Source of the DNA: Pseudoalteromonas rhizosphaerae
GTDB lineage: Bacteria; Pseudomonadota; Gammaproteobacteria; Enterobacterales; Alteromonadaceae
NCBI RefSeq assembly: GCF_902498845.1
Contig: NZ_CABVLM010000004.1
Coordinates: forward strand, 62,001-126,000
Direction: 5' to 3'
DNA length: 64,000 nucleotides
In this document: positions 1 through 12,600 of the stretch, piece after piece
Numbering within the stretch: position 1 is the first letter of the stretch
How the letters are laid out: every line of letters begins with the position of its first letter
Notes under the pieces: model-generated
What the model was told of the DNA's origin: nothing
Databases searched by the model: none
Seen by the model: the letters and a program-made list of their open reading frames with translations, nothing else
Position numbers and translations under genes: made by a program

Positions 1-1
1 T

Positions 2-664
2 TGTGCACGAGTCGATGAACAAATTAAGTTGCGCGGTTATCGCATTGAGCCGGGCGAAATTACAGCACAGTTAGTCCAGCATAAAGAGATTAGTGAGGCA
101 TGTGTAATATTAAATAAAGACACTGAAAACCTTGAGGCTTACTTAGTGCTTACGCCAAATAACTCATTGATTAAAGCGTTTGGGAAAGAGCAGCAAATAA
201 CACTCTTAGGCGCACAGCAACAGGCTATGCTTAGCAACTACCTTACGAACTATTTACCTGCTTATATGATGCCAACAAAATGGCATGCGATAAGTGCTAT
301 TCCCCTGACATCTAACGCAAAAGTTGACAGTAAACAACTGCTTCAAAGGGGACAATCAGTCGCAGTAGCAACTGAAAATGTGCCGCCGCGTAATGACTTT
401 GAGGCAGCCTTGGTCGATATCTTTGCAGAGCAGTTACAAGTTGACTCTGTTGGCATCACCGATAACTTTTTTGCGCTCGGGGGGCATTCATTATTGGCAA
501 CACAATGTATGGCGTTGCTCAAGGCGCGGTTACAGGCTGATATTCCAGTGAGAGTTCTGTTTGAAAGGCCGACAATTGCGGCTATTGCTAGCTGGTACGC
601 CATTCATCAAGCCGCTAATAACGCCATGAGTGAAAATGATAACTCAGAAGAGATGTTTTTGTGA
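2..664 (+). CDS. Nonribosomal peptide synthetase, C-terminal end (partial): end of A domain plus carrier domain
   Basis: The frame is open from the left edge, so the start and most of the protein lie outside the window. The visible part begins in the A10 region of an adenylation domain (RVDEQIKLRGYRIEPGE). It continues through the A-domain C-terminal subdomain and ends with a peptidyl carrier domain whose phosphopantetheine motif is DNFFALGGHSLL. There is no thioesterase, so the chain must pass to the next protein. The last residues (SENDNSEEMFL) form a short acidic tail, the kind of sequence that binds TubC-like beta-hairpin docking domains; the next protein begins with such a domain. The TGA stop overlaps the next ATG by one base (TGATG), which implies translational coupling. 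Substrate specificity cannot be read because the pocket residues are off the window. Confidence 0.93.
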   Translation, partial: CARVDEQIKLRGYRIEPGEITAQLVQHKEISEACVILNKDTENLEAYLVLTPNNSLIKAFGKEQQITLLGAQQQAMLSNYLTNYLPAYMMPTKWHAISAIPLTSNAKVDSKQLLQRGQSVAVATENVPPRNDFEAALVDIFAEQLQVDSVGITDNFFALGGHSLLATQCMALLKARLQADIPVRVLFERPTIAAIASWYAIHQAANNAMSENDNSEEMFL

Positions 665-3600
665 TGGAAAATCAACTGCTAGAAATTGAAGAGTTAATCG
701 CAGATGCTTTACGAGCAGGTGTTACTTTGTATGAAAAACAAGGTGCTTTAGCATTTAAACAAAGTAACGGTTTTCCAAGTGAACTTAAAGCTCGGATCAT
801 TGAGCATAAAGCGGCGATTATCCGCTATTTTCAGCAACATCAGTCAGTGGTTACGTTGCAAAGTAATATGGACGTAATTGCCATCGCTGAGCGAGATAGG
901 TGTTTGCCTTTGAGCTTTGCTCAACAAGGCTTATGGTTTATTGAGCAGTTACAAGGCAGCCAACAATATTATATGCCTGCTGAGTTTACTCTAAAAGGCC
1001 ATATAGATGTGCCGTTGTTACGCGCGGCAATCAAACACATTGTTGGTCGCCATGAAATATTACGCAGTCAGTTTATAACTGATCCGCAAGGTATACCGTA
1101 TGTGCAAGTAACAGACACCTTTATAACGCCTTTTCAGTGGCTGGATGCATCAACATTCCCAGTTACACAGCGACAAAGCCAAATAAAAGCAGCGCTGATA
1201 CAACATCAAGCTCAGCCATTTGATTTGAGTCGAGATGTATTAATACGAGTGCTATTGGTATCCGATAATGAGCAACATTATTTAGCATTTAATATGCATC
1301 ATATTGTTAGTGATGGCGCGTCAATGCAAATATTTGCTCAAGAATTACAAACCATTTATACGCAACTACTGCAAGGTAATGTCGAATTAGACTCGTTACC
1401 AATTCAATATGCTGATTACGCTGCGTGGCAACGAAATACCTTAACAGCAGAGTACTTTACAGCAGCAATTAATTATTGGCGTACAACACTTGGCGATCTT
1501 GAACCGTTGCAATCACTACCAACGGATAAAGTTAGATCGAGCGTTCAAAAGCAGTCTGGTTTAGTTTATCGGCAACGGTTAAGTCGCTCGTTTGTTGAAA
1601 AAATACAACAACATGCGGCGAGTCAATCAGTCACACCATTTATGTGGTTGTTAAGTAGTTTTATGTTATTTATTGGCCGTATTAAACAAACGGAACAGGT
1701 ACTGATCGGCACGCCAACTCAGGGCCGTGAGCATCCACAGCTAAACGATTTAATCGGTTTGTTTGTTAATACCTTAGTGATGCATGGTGTATTGCCGGAT
1801 GAATTAACTTTTAATGCATGGTTGCAGCAACAAAAAGAACGTATTTTACAGTCGTTTGAATATCGCAATATGCCATTTGATAAACTGGTTGAAGGGCTCA
1901 ATTGTCAACGCGATTTAAGTCATCATCCTTTAGTACAAATTTTCTTCACTTTAACTGTTGATGAGCAACCAACCTTTCAGTTACCGGGTGTTGAAATAGC
2001 GGAGGCTCGCAGTGAAGCACGAGAGCACCACAGCGCAGTAAAATGTGATTTGGAGCTTAATGCAGTTATCGACAACCAAGGTTTAACAGTTACTTGGAAG
2101 TTTGATGAAGCACTTTATGAGCTTGCGACAATTACTCACTGGGCAGATAGTTTTGCCGTATTATTAGCAAACATTGTTGCTGCACCGGATACCCAAATAT
2201 CAAAATTGGCATTGCTTGATGAACAGCAGCTACAGGCATTAACTGACGCTGCCACATCGCAGCAAGCGGATAGTACAAGTTGGGATCAAAGCGCCAGTAT
2301 AGTGAGTGTATTTGAACAACAAGCAATCAGGTTTGCTGACCAGTTGGCGCTAGTCGATGAGCACGAAGCACTCACTTATAAACAGCTTAATGAACGGGCA
2401 AATCTCCTCGCCAGAGTATTATTAAGTCAGGGTGTTGAAGCGCAAGATATGCTGCCAGTGAGCGTAACTCGCAATGTTAATTTAGTGGTGACGTTATTAG
2501 CGGTACTAAAAGCTGGCGCTGCTTATGTGCCTATTGATCCCAATTATCCTCGCGATCGGATCAGTTATATTGTAGACGATGTCCAGAGTAACTTAGTGTT
2601 GTGTGATAACAGTAGTCTCGGGTTGTTTTCGCAGCATAACTTAACGTGCATAAATATTGATGATTGCGCGATCTACACAGCTATTAATCAGATTAGTGAT
2701 ACACAAAACCTCGAGTTAGCTATTTGTCCATCCCACTTAGCGTATATGATTTACACCTCTGGCACTACTGGGCGGCCTAAAGGCGTGCAAATTGAACACC
2801 GCCAAGTGATCCGATTATTGTGTGTACAGCCGAGTTTATTTGATTTTAATGAGCATGATGTATGGACTCTGTTTCATTCATTTTGTTTTGATTTTTCGGT
2901 GTGGGAAATGTACGGCGCGTTACTTTTTGGTGGACGCTTAGTTATTGTGGATGCAGATACCGCAAAAGACAGTGATGCATTTGCAAATTTATTACTAGAT
3001 CAACACGTCAGCGTGCTAAATCAAACCCCCAGTGCTTTTTATGCGCTACAAACAGCAATGTTAACCAAGCCTTCGCAGCGTATACAGCAGAGCAAAATTA
3101 GATACGTCATTTTTGGTGGCGAAGCATTACAGCCCGTTAAGTTGGCCCCTTGGGCAAAACGCTTTAGCGACTGCCAACTGATCAATATGTATGGCATTAC
3201 TGAAACAACGGTTCATGTGACTTTCAAGCGTTTACATGACGCAGATCTGGTATCTGGTGCAAACAATATTGGTCGGCCAATACCAACGACCAGTTGCTAC
3301 GTTTTGGATAAGTATCGTCAGTTACTACCTGTTGGCGCAGTTGGTGAGTTATATGTAGGTGGGGATGGGGTTTGCAGGGGATATTGGCGCCGTGATGAGC
3401 TCAACGTTGAGCGCTTTGTGGCAGATACATTTTCTTCAGCTAACGCAGCTAAAAAACTATATAAAACGGGTGATTTAGTACGTCAGTTAGCAACTGGCGA
3501 ATTGAGTTATATGGGCCGTATTGACGACCAAGTTAAAGTACGCGGTTACCGTATTGAACTGGGTGAAATAGAAAACCAGTTACGTGGCCACCCTAAGCTG

Positions 3601-6600
3601 AGTAGCGCAACAGTGTTACTGAATACTCAACAGCCGACTAATCCACGGATCACAGCATTTGTTATCGTCAAAAGTGATGCCGTATTTGCTGCACTCACCA
3701 GCGAAGTACAACAGTTTTTACGCACCACATTACCCGAATTTATGCTGCCAACGAATGTTATTGCCGTGCTGCAGATGCCATTAACGGTGAACGGTAAAAT
3801 TGATAAAAAAGCACTCTTAGAGCTGGATCAATTACAGCTTAAAGCAACTGCAGATGAGCCTCCAGGATCGGATGACGAACAAGCAATCGCTGCGGCATTT
3901 GAGGCGATATTAAAGGTTTCAAACGTGGGTAGGCAAGGGCACTTTTTTGAATTGGGTGGGCATTCATTATTAGCTAGCCAATTAGTCAGTCACTTAGCGC
4001 AACACGCTCAGTTGTCGATTACTTTAGCTGATCTGTTTTACGCGCCGCAGGTCCACACACTCGCGTTAGCGGCTGCGCGCAATAAAGCTGCCAATTACAC
4101 TGTAGCATCAGCAGTTATCCCGAAAGTGCAATCAGTAACGCAATTACCGGTATCTTTTGCTCAACAACGATTATGGACCATAGATCAATTGCAGCCGGGA
4201 AACGTGCAATATCATATGCCAGCTAATTTTGAACTGCATGGTTTGCTTGATGTTGATACATTTCAACGCGTGTGTGACGCTATCGTGCAGCGTCATGAAG
4301 TGTTGCGTACGTTTATCACAGTCGGTAAAGCAAACTTACCTCAGCAAGTGGTCCAAGACACATTTCCATCGGTGTTAAAGATCATAGATGCCAGTGAACT
4401 TAACGATGAGCAACAGCAACGACTGTGGTTAAAAACGCTGCGCGATGACAGCCAAACAGCCTTTGATTTAAGGTGCCAGTTACCGCTGCGTATTATTTTA
4501 GTTAAGCTGCATGCAAAGCATTGGAAGTTACGGGTAAATATGCATCATATTGCCTCTGATGCACATTCTTTAGCAATATTAGCGAGTGAATTTGAAGCGT
4601 TTTATCAAAGCTTTACGAGTCAAACTCGGTTGCCTGAACAGCTTGCGCAACCTTTATCAATTCAATACGGGGATTATGCTCATTGGCAGCGTAGTCAGTT
4701 ACACCAGCAGCAGTTAGATAAACACCAAGCATTTTGGTTACAACAGTTACAAGATGCCCCACCGATACATCAAATACCGCTGGATAAAATACGTCCTAAA
4801 CAGCTTACGTCCGCTGGTGCGAGCTATCAAATACAGCTAGATAAAACCACGGTTTCGGCGATCCACAGGCAATGCCAGCAGTTTGATGTGAGCTTATTTA
4901 TGTGGCTGCATAGTGCTTATGCCGCATTTGTAGCTAGGTATAGTCAGTGTGATGATGTTGTGATTGGTGCGCCATTTTCAGGGCGTTCACAAACGCAACT
5001 AACTCCCTTAATTGGATTCTTTATTAATACACTGCCGATCCGTTGTCAATTGCGCGAAGATATGTGTTTTGAAGGGCTACTCGCACAGCAAAAACAATTA
5101 ATTGTTGCCGTTGGTCAGCATCAAGCCATGCCATTTGAAAAAATTGTTGATGCTTTGCAGTTACCGCGTGGCATGAGTCAACAGAGTGTTTTTCAGCTTA
5201 CATTTTCGTTAAACCCAAGGTTAAATACACAGTTTAAATTACCTAATATACAGGTTACAGCGATTGATGAGCAGCCACCGCAAGTAAAATTTGATATTGA
5301 GCTGGCATGCAGTGAAGATGACGATGAGTTACGCTTTAGCTGGGCTTATAACACGGCGTTATTTACCCCACAAACAATTCAAACCATGGCTACGGCATTA
5401 TGCACTTTAATTAGGTCATTCACAGCCGATCCGCAGGTTGCTATACAGTCAGCTACAATGTTGACAGATAAACAGCTGCATAACTGCGTGCTCAAAGGTG
5501 AGCAACGGCTAAATAAGCCAGTTGCAACCGTCATAGATGCATTCACTGCTGTAGCCGAACAGCATGCTAAAACTGACACTGGCATTATTGAGGCAGCCTC
5601 AGGGCAATTTGCGAGTTATCAGCAAATTCATCAGCGTAGTGAATTATTGGCAAAATACTTGATACAGCAAGGCTTACAAGCTGAACAGCCTGTTGTTGTA
5701 AGCATGCAAAGCGGCATTGACTTAATAGTTTCATTGCTAGCGATTATGAGAGCGGGTGGCTGTTATGTTCCTGTTGATCCGAATTATCCAGCATCTAGAA
5801 TTGCTTATATTATTAATGATTGTGGTGCGCAGTGGCTTATCACTCACACTGCATTTGCAGCGCTGTTAGAAGATAATTGTGGTGCGAACAGCCAGCTTAT
5901 TTACCTTGATAATGAGCAATTTAAGCACACTTTAAACCTTGCATGTAATACACTAAGTCAAGTGCAATTACCCAAAATAGAGGCGGCGCAATTAGCGTAT
6001 GTCATATATACCTCAGGCACAACGGGTAACCCTAAAGGGGTAATGATCCCCCACCAAGGGCTGAGTAATTTATGCCGTTGGCATCAACGCGCATTTGCTG
6101 TTGATAAATCAAGTATTGCCAGTCAAACAGCAAATATCGCGTTTGACGCTGCAAGCTGGGAGATCTGGCCTTATTTAAGCGCCGGAGCAAAGCTGGTAAT
6201 TGTGCCGCGAGAAAGTTTAGATAACCCGCAACAATTAGCGCAACTACTTGATGAACATCATGTGAGTCATTGCTTTTTAGCCACCCCAATCGCTGAAATA
6301 ATGTTGGCAGATCACGCTTTTACGCCTGTTACTTTGCGTTATTTACTGGTTGGAGGCGACAAGTTAAAAACATGCCCATCAGCTGCAAAACCATATTGTA
6401 TTATTAATAATTATGGCCCTACAGAGACCTCAGTTGTTGCCACCTCGGCTGAGGTTGGTAAAACAACGGAAGAGCTGGGTATGGCTCCAGATATAGGCTA
6501 TGCGATTGATAATGTAGAGTTATTAATTGTTGATCAGCAGGGGCAGCCGGTTGTGCCTGGCATGATTGGTGAATTATATATAGCTGGTGCAGGATTGGCG

Positions 6601-9600
6601 CGAGGCTATTTGAACCGTCCAGAGCTTACAGCACAGCGTTTTATTTACTTAACGACAGTTGCAGAGCAACAACTGCGAGCCTATAAAACGGGTGATTTAG
6701 TTAGGCAATTAAATAACGGTCGTATTGCCTACATTGGCCGCAATGATGCACAAGTTAAATTACGCGGTTACCGTATTGAACTGTCTGAAATTGAGTATCA
6801 CTTACGTGCTATTGCTGGCGTAACAGATTGTGTTGTTAGCGTGAGTGAATTGGCTGAAGGCCATAAGCAGCTGTTGGCTTTTATTGTCACGCCACAGATA
6901 AGTGATTCGCTCCAAGCGCAATTTAAGCGCCAAAGTATAGCAAGTCTTAAAGTTAAGTTACCGGATCACATGATACCGGGTGAGCTTATTCACGTAGATG
7001 AAATTCCCCTGACGGCACATGGCAAAATAGATCATCTGCAATTACATAAACACTTACGCACACCAAGCGAACAAATTGTTACACAGCAATTAAATCAAGG
7101 ACCTGCAGCACAACAAGGAAGCGGATTAAGCAGCTTACTACTCACTTTGTATCGACAAGTATTAAATCAGCCGATGCTGCAAGTTGATGATGATTTTTTT
7201 GCGGCGGGAGGGGACTCAATCCTCAGTATTCAAATTGCCAGTCGGGCAAGAGCGCAAAATATTAGTTTGTCAGTAGCTGATATTTTTAACTTTAGTACCG
7301 TTGCAGTGCTAGCTGAGCAATTGGTACACAAACAGCCACAACGGAAACAGGTTGAGCCACAGCAAAGCTTTTCAGGCGCATTGCCATTACTTCCCATTCA
7401 ACATTGGTTTTTTGAACAACAATTTGTAGCAGCTGATCATTGGAACCAGTCACTCTTACTCAGGGTTGATAAAACAGTGACTGTGCAACATATTAAAGAG
7501 TTAACATGCGCTTTATTAGCGCACCATGATAGTTTGCGGTTAGTCGTTGATGATAAAGGCCTGCAAAAGCAATTGTTTATAAAACAGCATCTTAGTGCAG
7601 AACACGTTTGCCATTTTATCGATTTAGCTGAGCACAATGATGATTGGTCTCAAGCATTAGAGAAAGTATGTGAAGTGCAACAAGGAGCTTTTCGCTTTGA
7701 TGGCACTGCATTGTTGCAAATCTGCCATATAAAAACCCCAGCTCAGCAAAGTGATAACCGCTTGCTGATCATCGCCCATCACTTATTAATTGATGGTGTA
7801 TCTTGGCGCATTTTGCTTGAAGATATTAACCAAGCGTTGTCAGCTGCAAAATTACAGCAGAATATTTGTTTTGCTTCTCGTACTGCTAATTTATATGACA
7901 TTAGTCAATTTTTAATTGCGCAAGGCAAAGATGAATATGATTTAAAACACTGGCAAGCATTGGTTGCTGTGGCGAGTAAGCCCAGCTTTTTTCGTTTTGT
8001 AAGGCAGCAAGAGCCAATCAAAAAACAACTGCAACAGCATACATTAACGCTCCCATGTGCAGTTACGCAGCAGCTCTTGACGACAGCAAATAGACCTTAT
8101 AATACCAGTATCCAAACGCTACTGTTGGCCGCTTTACAATGGTCTGCAGTTAGGCATTATGACTTGGACGATCATCTTATTATTCTTGAAGGACATGGCC
8201 GAGAGTTACTTAATAATCAACTTGATAGTACTCGAACGCTGGGCTGGCTTACTGCTATGTATCCATTTCGATTATTTAGCAATACGCAAAATATTGCCGA
8301 TTTGATCTGTGATATGAAAGAGCAATTAGCCAGTTTATCGACTAAAGCGAGCCGCTATGGAGCCTTACGTTATTATCATCCGGATGAGGAAATTCGCCAA
8401 TCGTTGACAATTACGACGCAGGATCATCTATTTTTTAATTATTTAGGCCAGCTAGATAGTACGTTGCAACATGATGGTTTATTAGCTGATGCGCCAGAAT
8501 CCGCGGGCAGGTTGCATAGCCAACATAATCACGCCTACTATGGTCTGCAATTAACGGCAGCAATAGTCAATGAACATTTGACGATGCATCTGGAGTATGA
8601 TGGTGCTCGCATAGCTGAAGCCGATGTCGCTTCATTTATGATGCATTATCAAGCAAGTATTATGACGGTGCTTGAACATTGCATGCAAGACGGCATTAAG
8701 CGCCATACGGTAAGTGATTTTCCACTTTTGCTAACGATGGCAAATCATCAGTTACAGCATTTATTAGCCCCTTTTAAGCAATCAGCCATTGTTGATATTT
8801 ACCCGTTGAGTGCACTACAAGAAGGCATGTGGTTTCATAGTCAACGAACGGGTGAACTATCCCAACAGAGTGCTTACTATGAACAAACGACGTTGTTACT
8901 TGAGGGCGCACTTGACATCGAAGCTTTCGAATATGCATGGCACCAGCTACTTGATACACATAGCATATTACGTACTGCGTTCGTAGCAAGCCCAGTGGGA
9001 CCAGTGCAAATCGTGGTTGATAAATACCATGTACCATTGCAGGTTGACTTGGTAACTGAAGCAATTATGCAGCAGCAACAACAACAATCAATACTTGATG
9101 AGCAAGCCTATATTACTGCTATTGCAGATCAGGAATATCAACAAGGTATTGATCTAGCTGCGGCGCCTTGTATGCGATTACGTTTGCTTGCTCTGAGTGA
9201 TACAAAAATGGCATTTATTTGGACATACCATCATTTGATCATGGATGGCTGGTCATTACCTGTTTTGTTTTCAGAGTTATTACAGCATTATCAGGCTCGC
9301 CTTGCAGGGCATGGTTTATCTCTAAAAAAAGATAACTATAGCGACTATATTAAGTATCTACAGCAACAAGATAAAACAACCGAGCAACAATTTTGGCAAG
9401 GTTATCTAGCCAATATAGATCAGGCAACATTATTGGTTGAGTATATTGCGCAGCGCAAGCAAGGCGATGATATCAACACGGTGTCTGAGCAAACTTTAGT
9501 GCTTGAGCCTGAATTGTGTTCACAATTGGTTGAGTTTGCTCGTCAACAGGGTTTAACAGTTAATCATTTACTGCAAGGTGCCTGGGGTTACTGGCTGAGT

Positions 9601-12600
9601 GTTTGTTGCAATTCAGATTACGCCTTATTTGGGCAAACAGTATCTGGGCGACCGAGCCAACTTACTAACGTTGAGCAACGGGTTGGTTTATACATTAATA
9701 CCCAAGCTGTGTTGTTAACCACATCGGGTGAGCAGTCGGTGTTAGCGTATTTAAAGTCAGTTAAGCAAAGCTTATTAGCTGTATCTGATTATGCATATAC
9801 TCCATTAACCCAAGTACATAACTACAGTAATATTGCTAATGGCAGTCCATTGTTTGATGCTTTGTATGTATTTGAAAATTTCCCGACAGATCCATTGGCT
9901 GAAATTGCAAATATGCCATTTAAGGTGTTAGCGAATGACAGTAAAGATCTCACTCATTATCCAATGACGTTAGTTGTTGGCCAAGCTGAGCAACTCTCAC
10001 TGACTTTGAGTTATCAAAGCGCACTATTTAATGATCCGCTTGCCAGTCATTGCTTGGCTATGTTGCAGCAGTTATTACAGGCGTTTGTAATGACACCTGA
10101 GCAACCATTGTCTAGCTTAGCAATTGATTTAGTAGATCATCAATTTACAACAGGTATAGATAAGCTAACTGAGTTTAGTTTACCAGCTAAGCAAGTGGCA
10201 GCTGTAAGCTGGGATTTAGCAACAACGCTGCAGCAACGATTTACCCAAATTGTGGCAAGTTATGGTGAGTCAACAGCGCTGGAATATTACAATGCTGATA
10301 ACAACCTACCAGTGAAAACAATGAGTTATAATGAGCTAGATGCAGCCGCTAACAGACTGGCTAATTATTTACTCACACATACGCTAGGCTCTGACAGAGC
10401 TTTGATCATAGGGATCTGTTTAAGCCCAGGTTGCGATTTGATTATCGCTATTTTAGCGAGTTTAAAGATAGGTGCGGCTTATGTACCGATTGCACCTAGT
10501 TTACCATTAAAAAGGCGGCAGTTTATAGCCGCTGATGCAGAGCTTGCAGTATTGCTAACGTGCGATCAAGACTGGCAGGGCGCATTACCGCCAACACTTA
10601 ACATCGATCTTCATACTTGTGCTGCGGCACTTGCTTTACAACCTAATTACAGCCCAACAGTAACTTACACACCGCATGATTTATGCTATGTGATCTATAC
10701 CTCAGGTACAACAGGGGTGCCAAAAGGAGTTATGGTTGAGCAACACAGTGTTATTAACTATGTGCATTGCTTACAAAAAAATTATGCGATCACTTCGCAA
10801 GATAATTACTTACAGTTTGCAAGTTGCAGCTTTGATGTATTTGCAGAGGAGGTTTTTTGTACTTTGCTAAGCGGTGCAACTTTAGTGATGGCCGATCAAC
10901 AAAAATTACTCGATACCCAGTATTTAGCTAAACTATCGCAATATAGTCACTTGACCTTAATGAGTTTACCTACAGCCTATTGGCATCAATTAGCTGCAGC
11001 ACCAGTAACACTTGCCGATCAGTTACGCATTATCACAATTGGTGGAGAGCAAATGCAAGCCGCAATGTTGCAGCAATGGCAAGCTTATTACAGTGATAAT
11101 ATTATTTTGATCAATGCTTATGGACCAACAGAAGCAACTATTTCTGCAACATTAATTGAGGTAACTGATTATACAGGTTCTGAAGTACCGATTGGCCAAC
11201 CAGTGGCAGGGCTACAATTACACATTCTAGATAAATATTTAAGAGCGGTTCCCTATTATGTTAATGGGCAGCTGTACCTCAGTGGAAAAGGGTTAGCAAG
11301 GGGTTACCTTAACGATGTAAAGAAAACGGCTGCTGCATTTATTATTGAACCAAAAAGCGGCGTTAGGTTATATAAAACGGGTGATAAAGTGCGTTGTACA
11401 AATACCCAAGAAGTAATGTTCTTAGGGCGTTTAGATGAACAAGTTAAAATTCGCGGCTATCGTGTTGAGTTACCCGAAATAGAACGTCATTTACTTGCGT
11501 TGCCACAAATAAACGCCTGTGCTGTAGTGGTTCGTAAAGATAAAAGTGGCAATGAGCAGCTAGTTGCATTTGTTGATGTGGGTGAGCTAGAGCGAGCCAG
11601 TGAGCAACTAATTCGTGCTTTAGTTGGTGTGTTGCCCGAGTATATGGTGCCAAAAAATGTTCAATTTGTTGACAGCTTACCCTGTACAAATAATGGCAAA
11701 ATTGATCGAAAACAGCTTAGTAAAACAGCGCAACAATTGAGTAGTCATAATGACTTTTCATATAGTGCGCCGATCACGCCATTGCATAAATTATTGGTTG
11801 AACAATTTAGTCAGTTGTTAAACATAGAGCAAGTGGGGATCAACGATGATTTCTTTATGCTGGGTGGTCATTCATTACTGGCAATGCGCTTGGTATCACA
11901 ATTGAGCTATCAGATGCAGTTAACGGTATCTATTGATATGTTATTTCGCCACCGTACTGTAAACGCTTTAGCTGAGGCAATTGAGCAATTACAAAAAAGC
12001 AACGCTGCTGATTTTCAGCCTACAACTTTAGTCTGTTTACAGGCCGGTGAACAAGGGTTTCAGCCGGTGATTTTAGTCGCCGGTGCGGGAGGGTTACTGA
12101 TGATCTATCAAGCATTGGTTAATCAACTAGATCAACGTATTCCTGTTTATGGTTTGCAGCCAGATCTGATCGCTTTAGAGCCAGATATTATTAATTCATT
12201 GTCACTGACCGCACACCATTACTGCAACGCGTTAATTGAGCAGGGGATAGACGCTAATATTCACTTGGTTGGTCATTCATTTGGAAGCTTTGTTATTCAT
12301 CAAATGGCGCAGCAATTAGTACTGCGCAATAAAGCTCCAGCCTCACTGCTAGTAATTGATACGCCTATGCCTAATTCAGCTGTGCTAGAACTGCAAGACA
12401 GGCAAATAGCAGCGTTACTAATAGCGAACCTGAGTGAATTTTTTCAATTGAACTTAACTGACGATGAGCAGCAGTTATATTGCACGCTTGCTGATGAACA
12501 ACAAACAAAGTGGTTAAGTAAGCATTTAGCTGCTGCGGGCTACCAGTTCAGTGCTCGTCAATTGCTAACACTGCAATGCGTATATAAAGCGCAGTTACAA

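Noticed and set aside
9060..9100. Gln run in C3 as a phase-variable repeat
   Set aside because: It is short, made of mixed CAG/CAA codons, and in frame, so slippage switching is unlikely.
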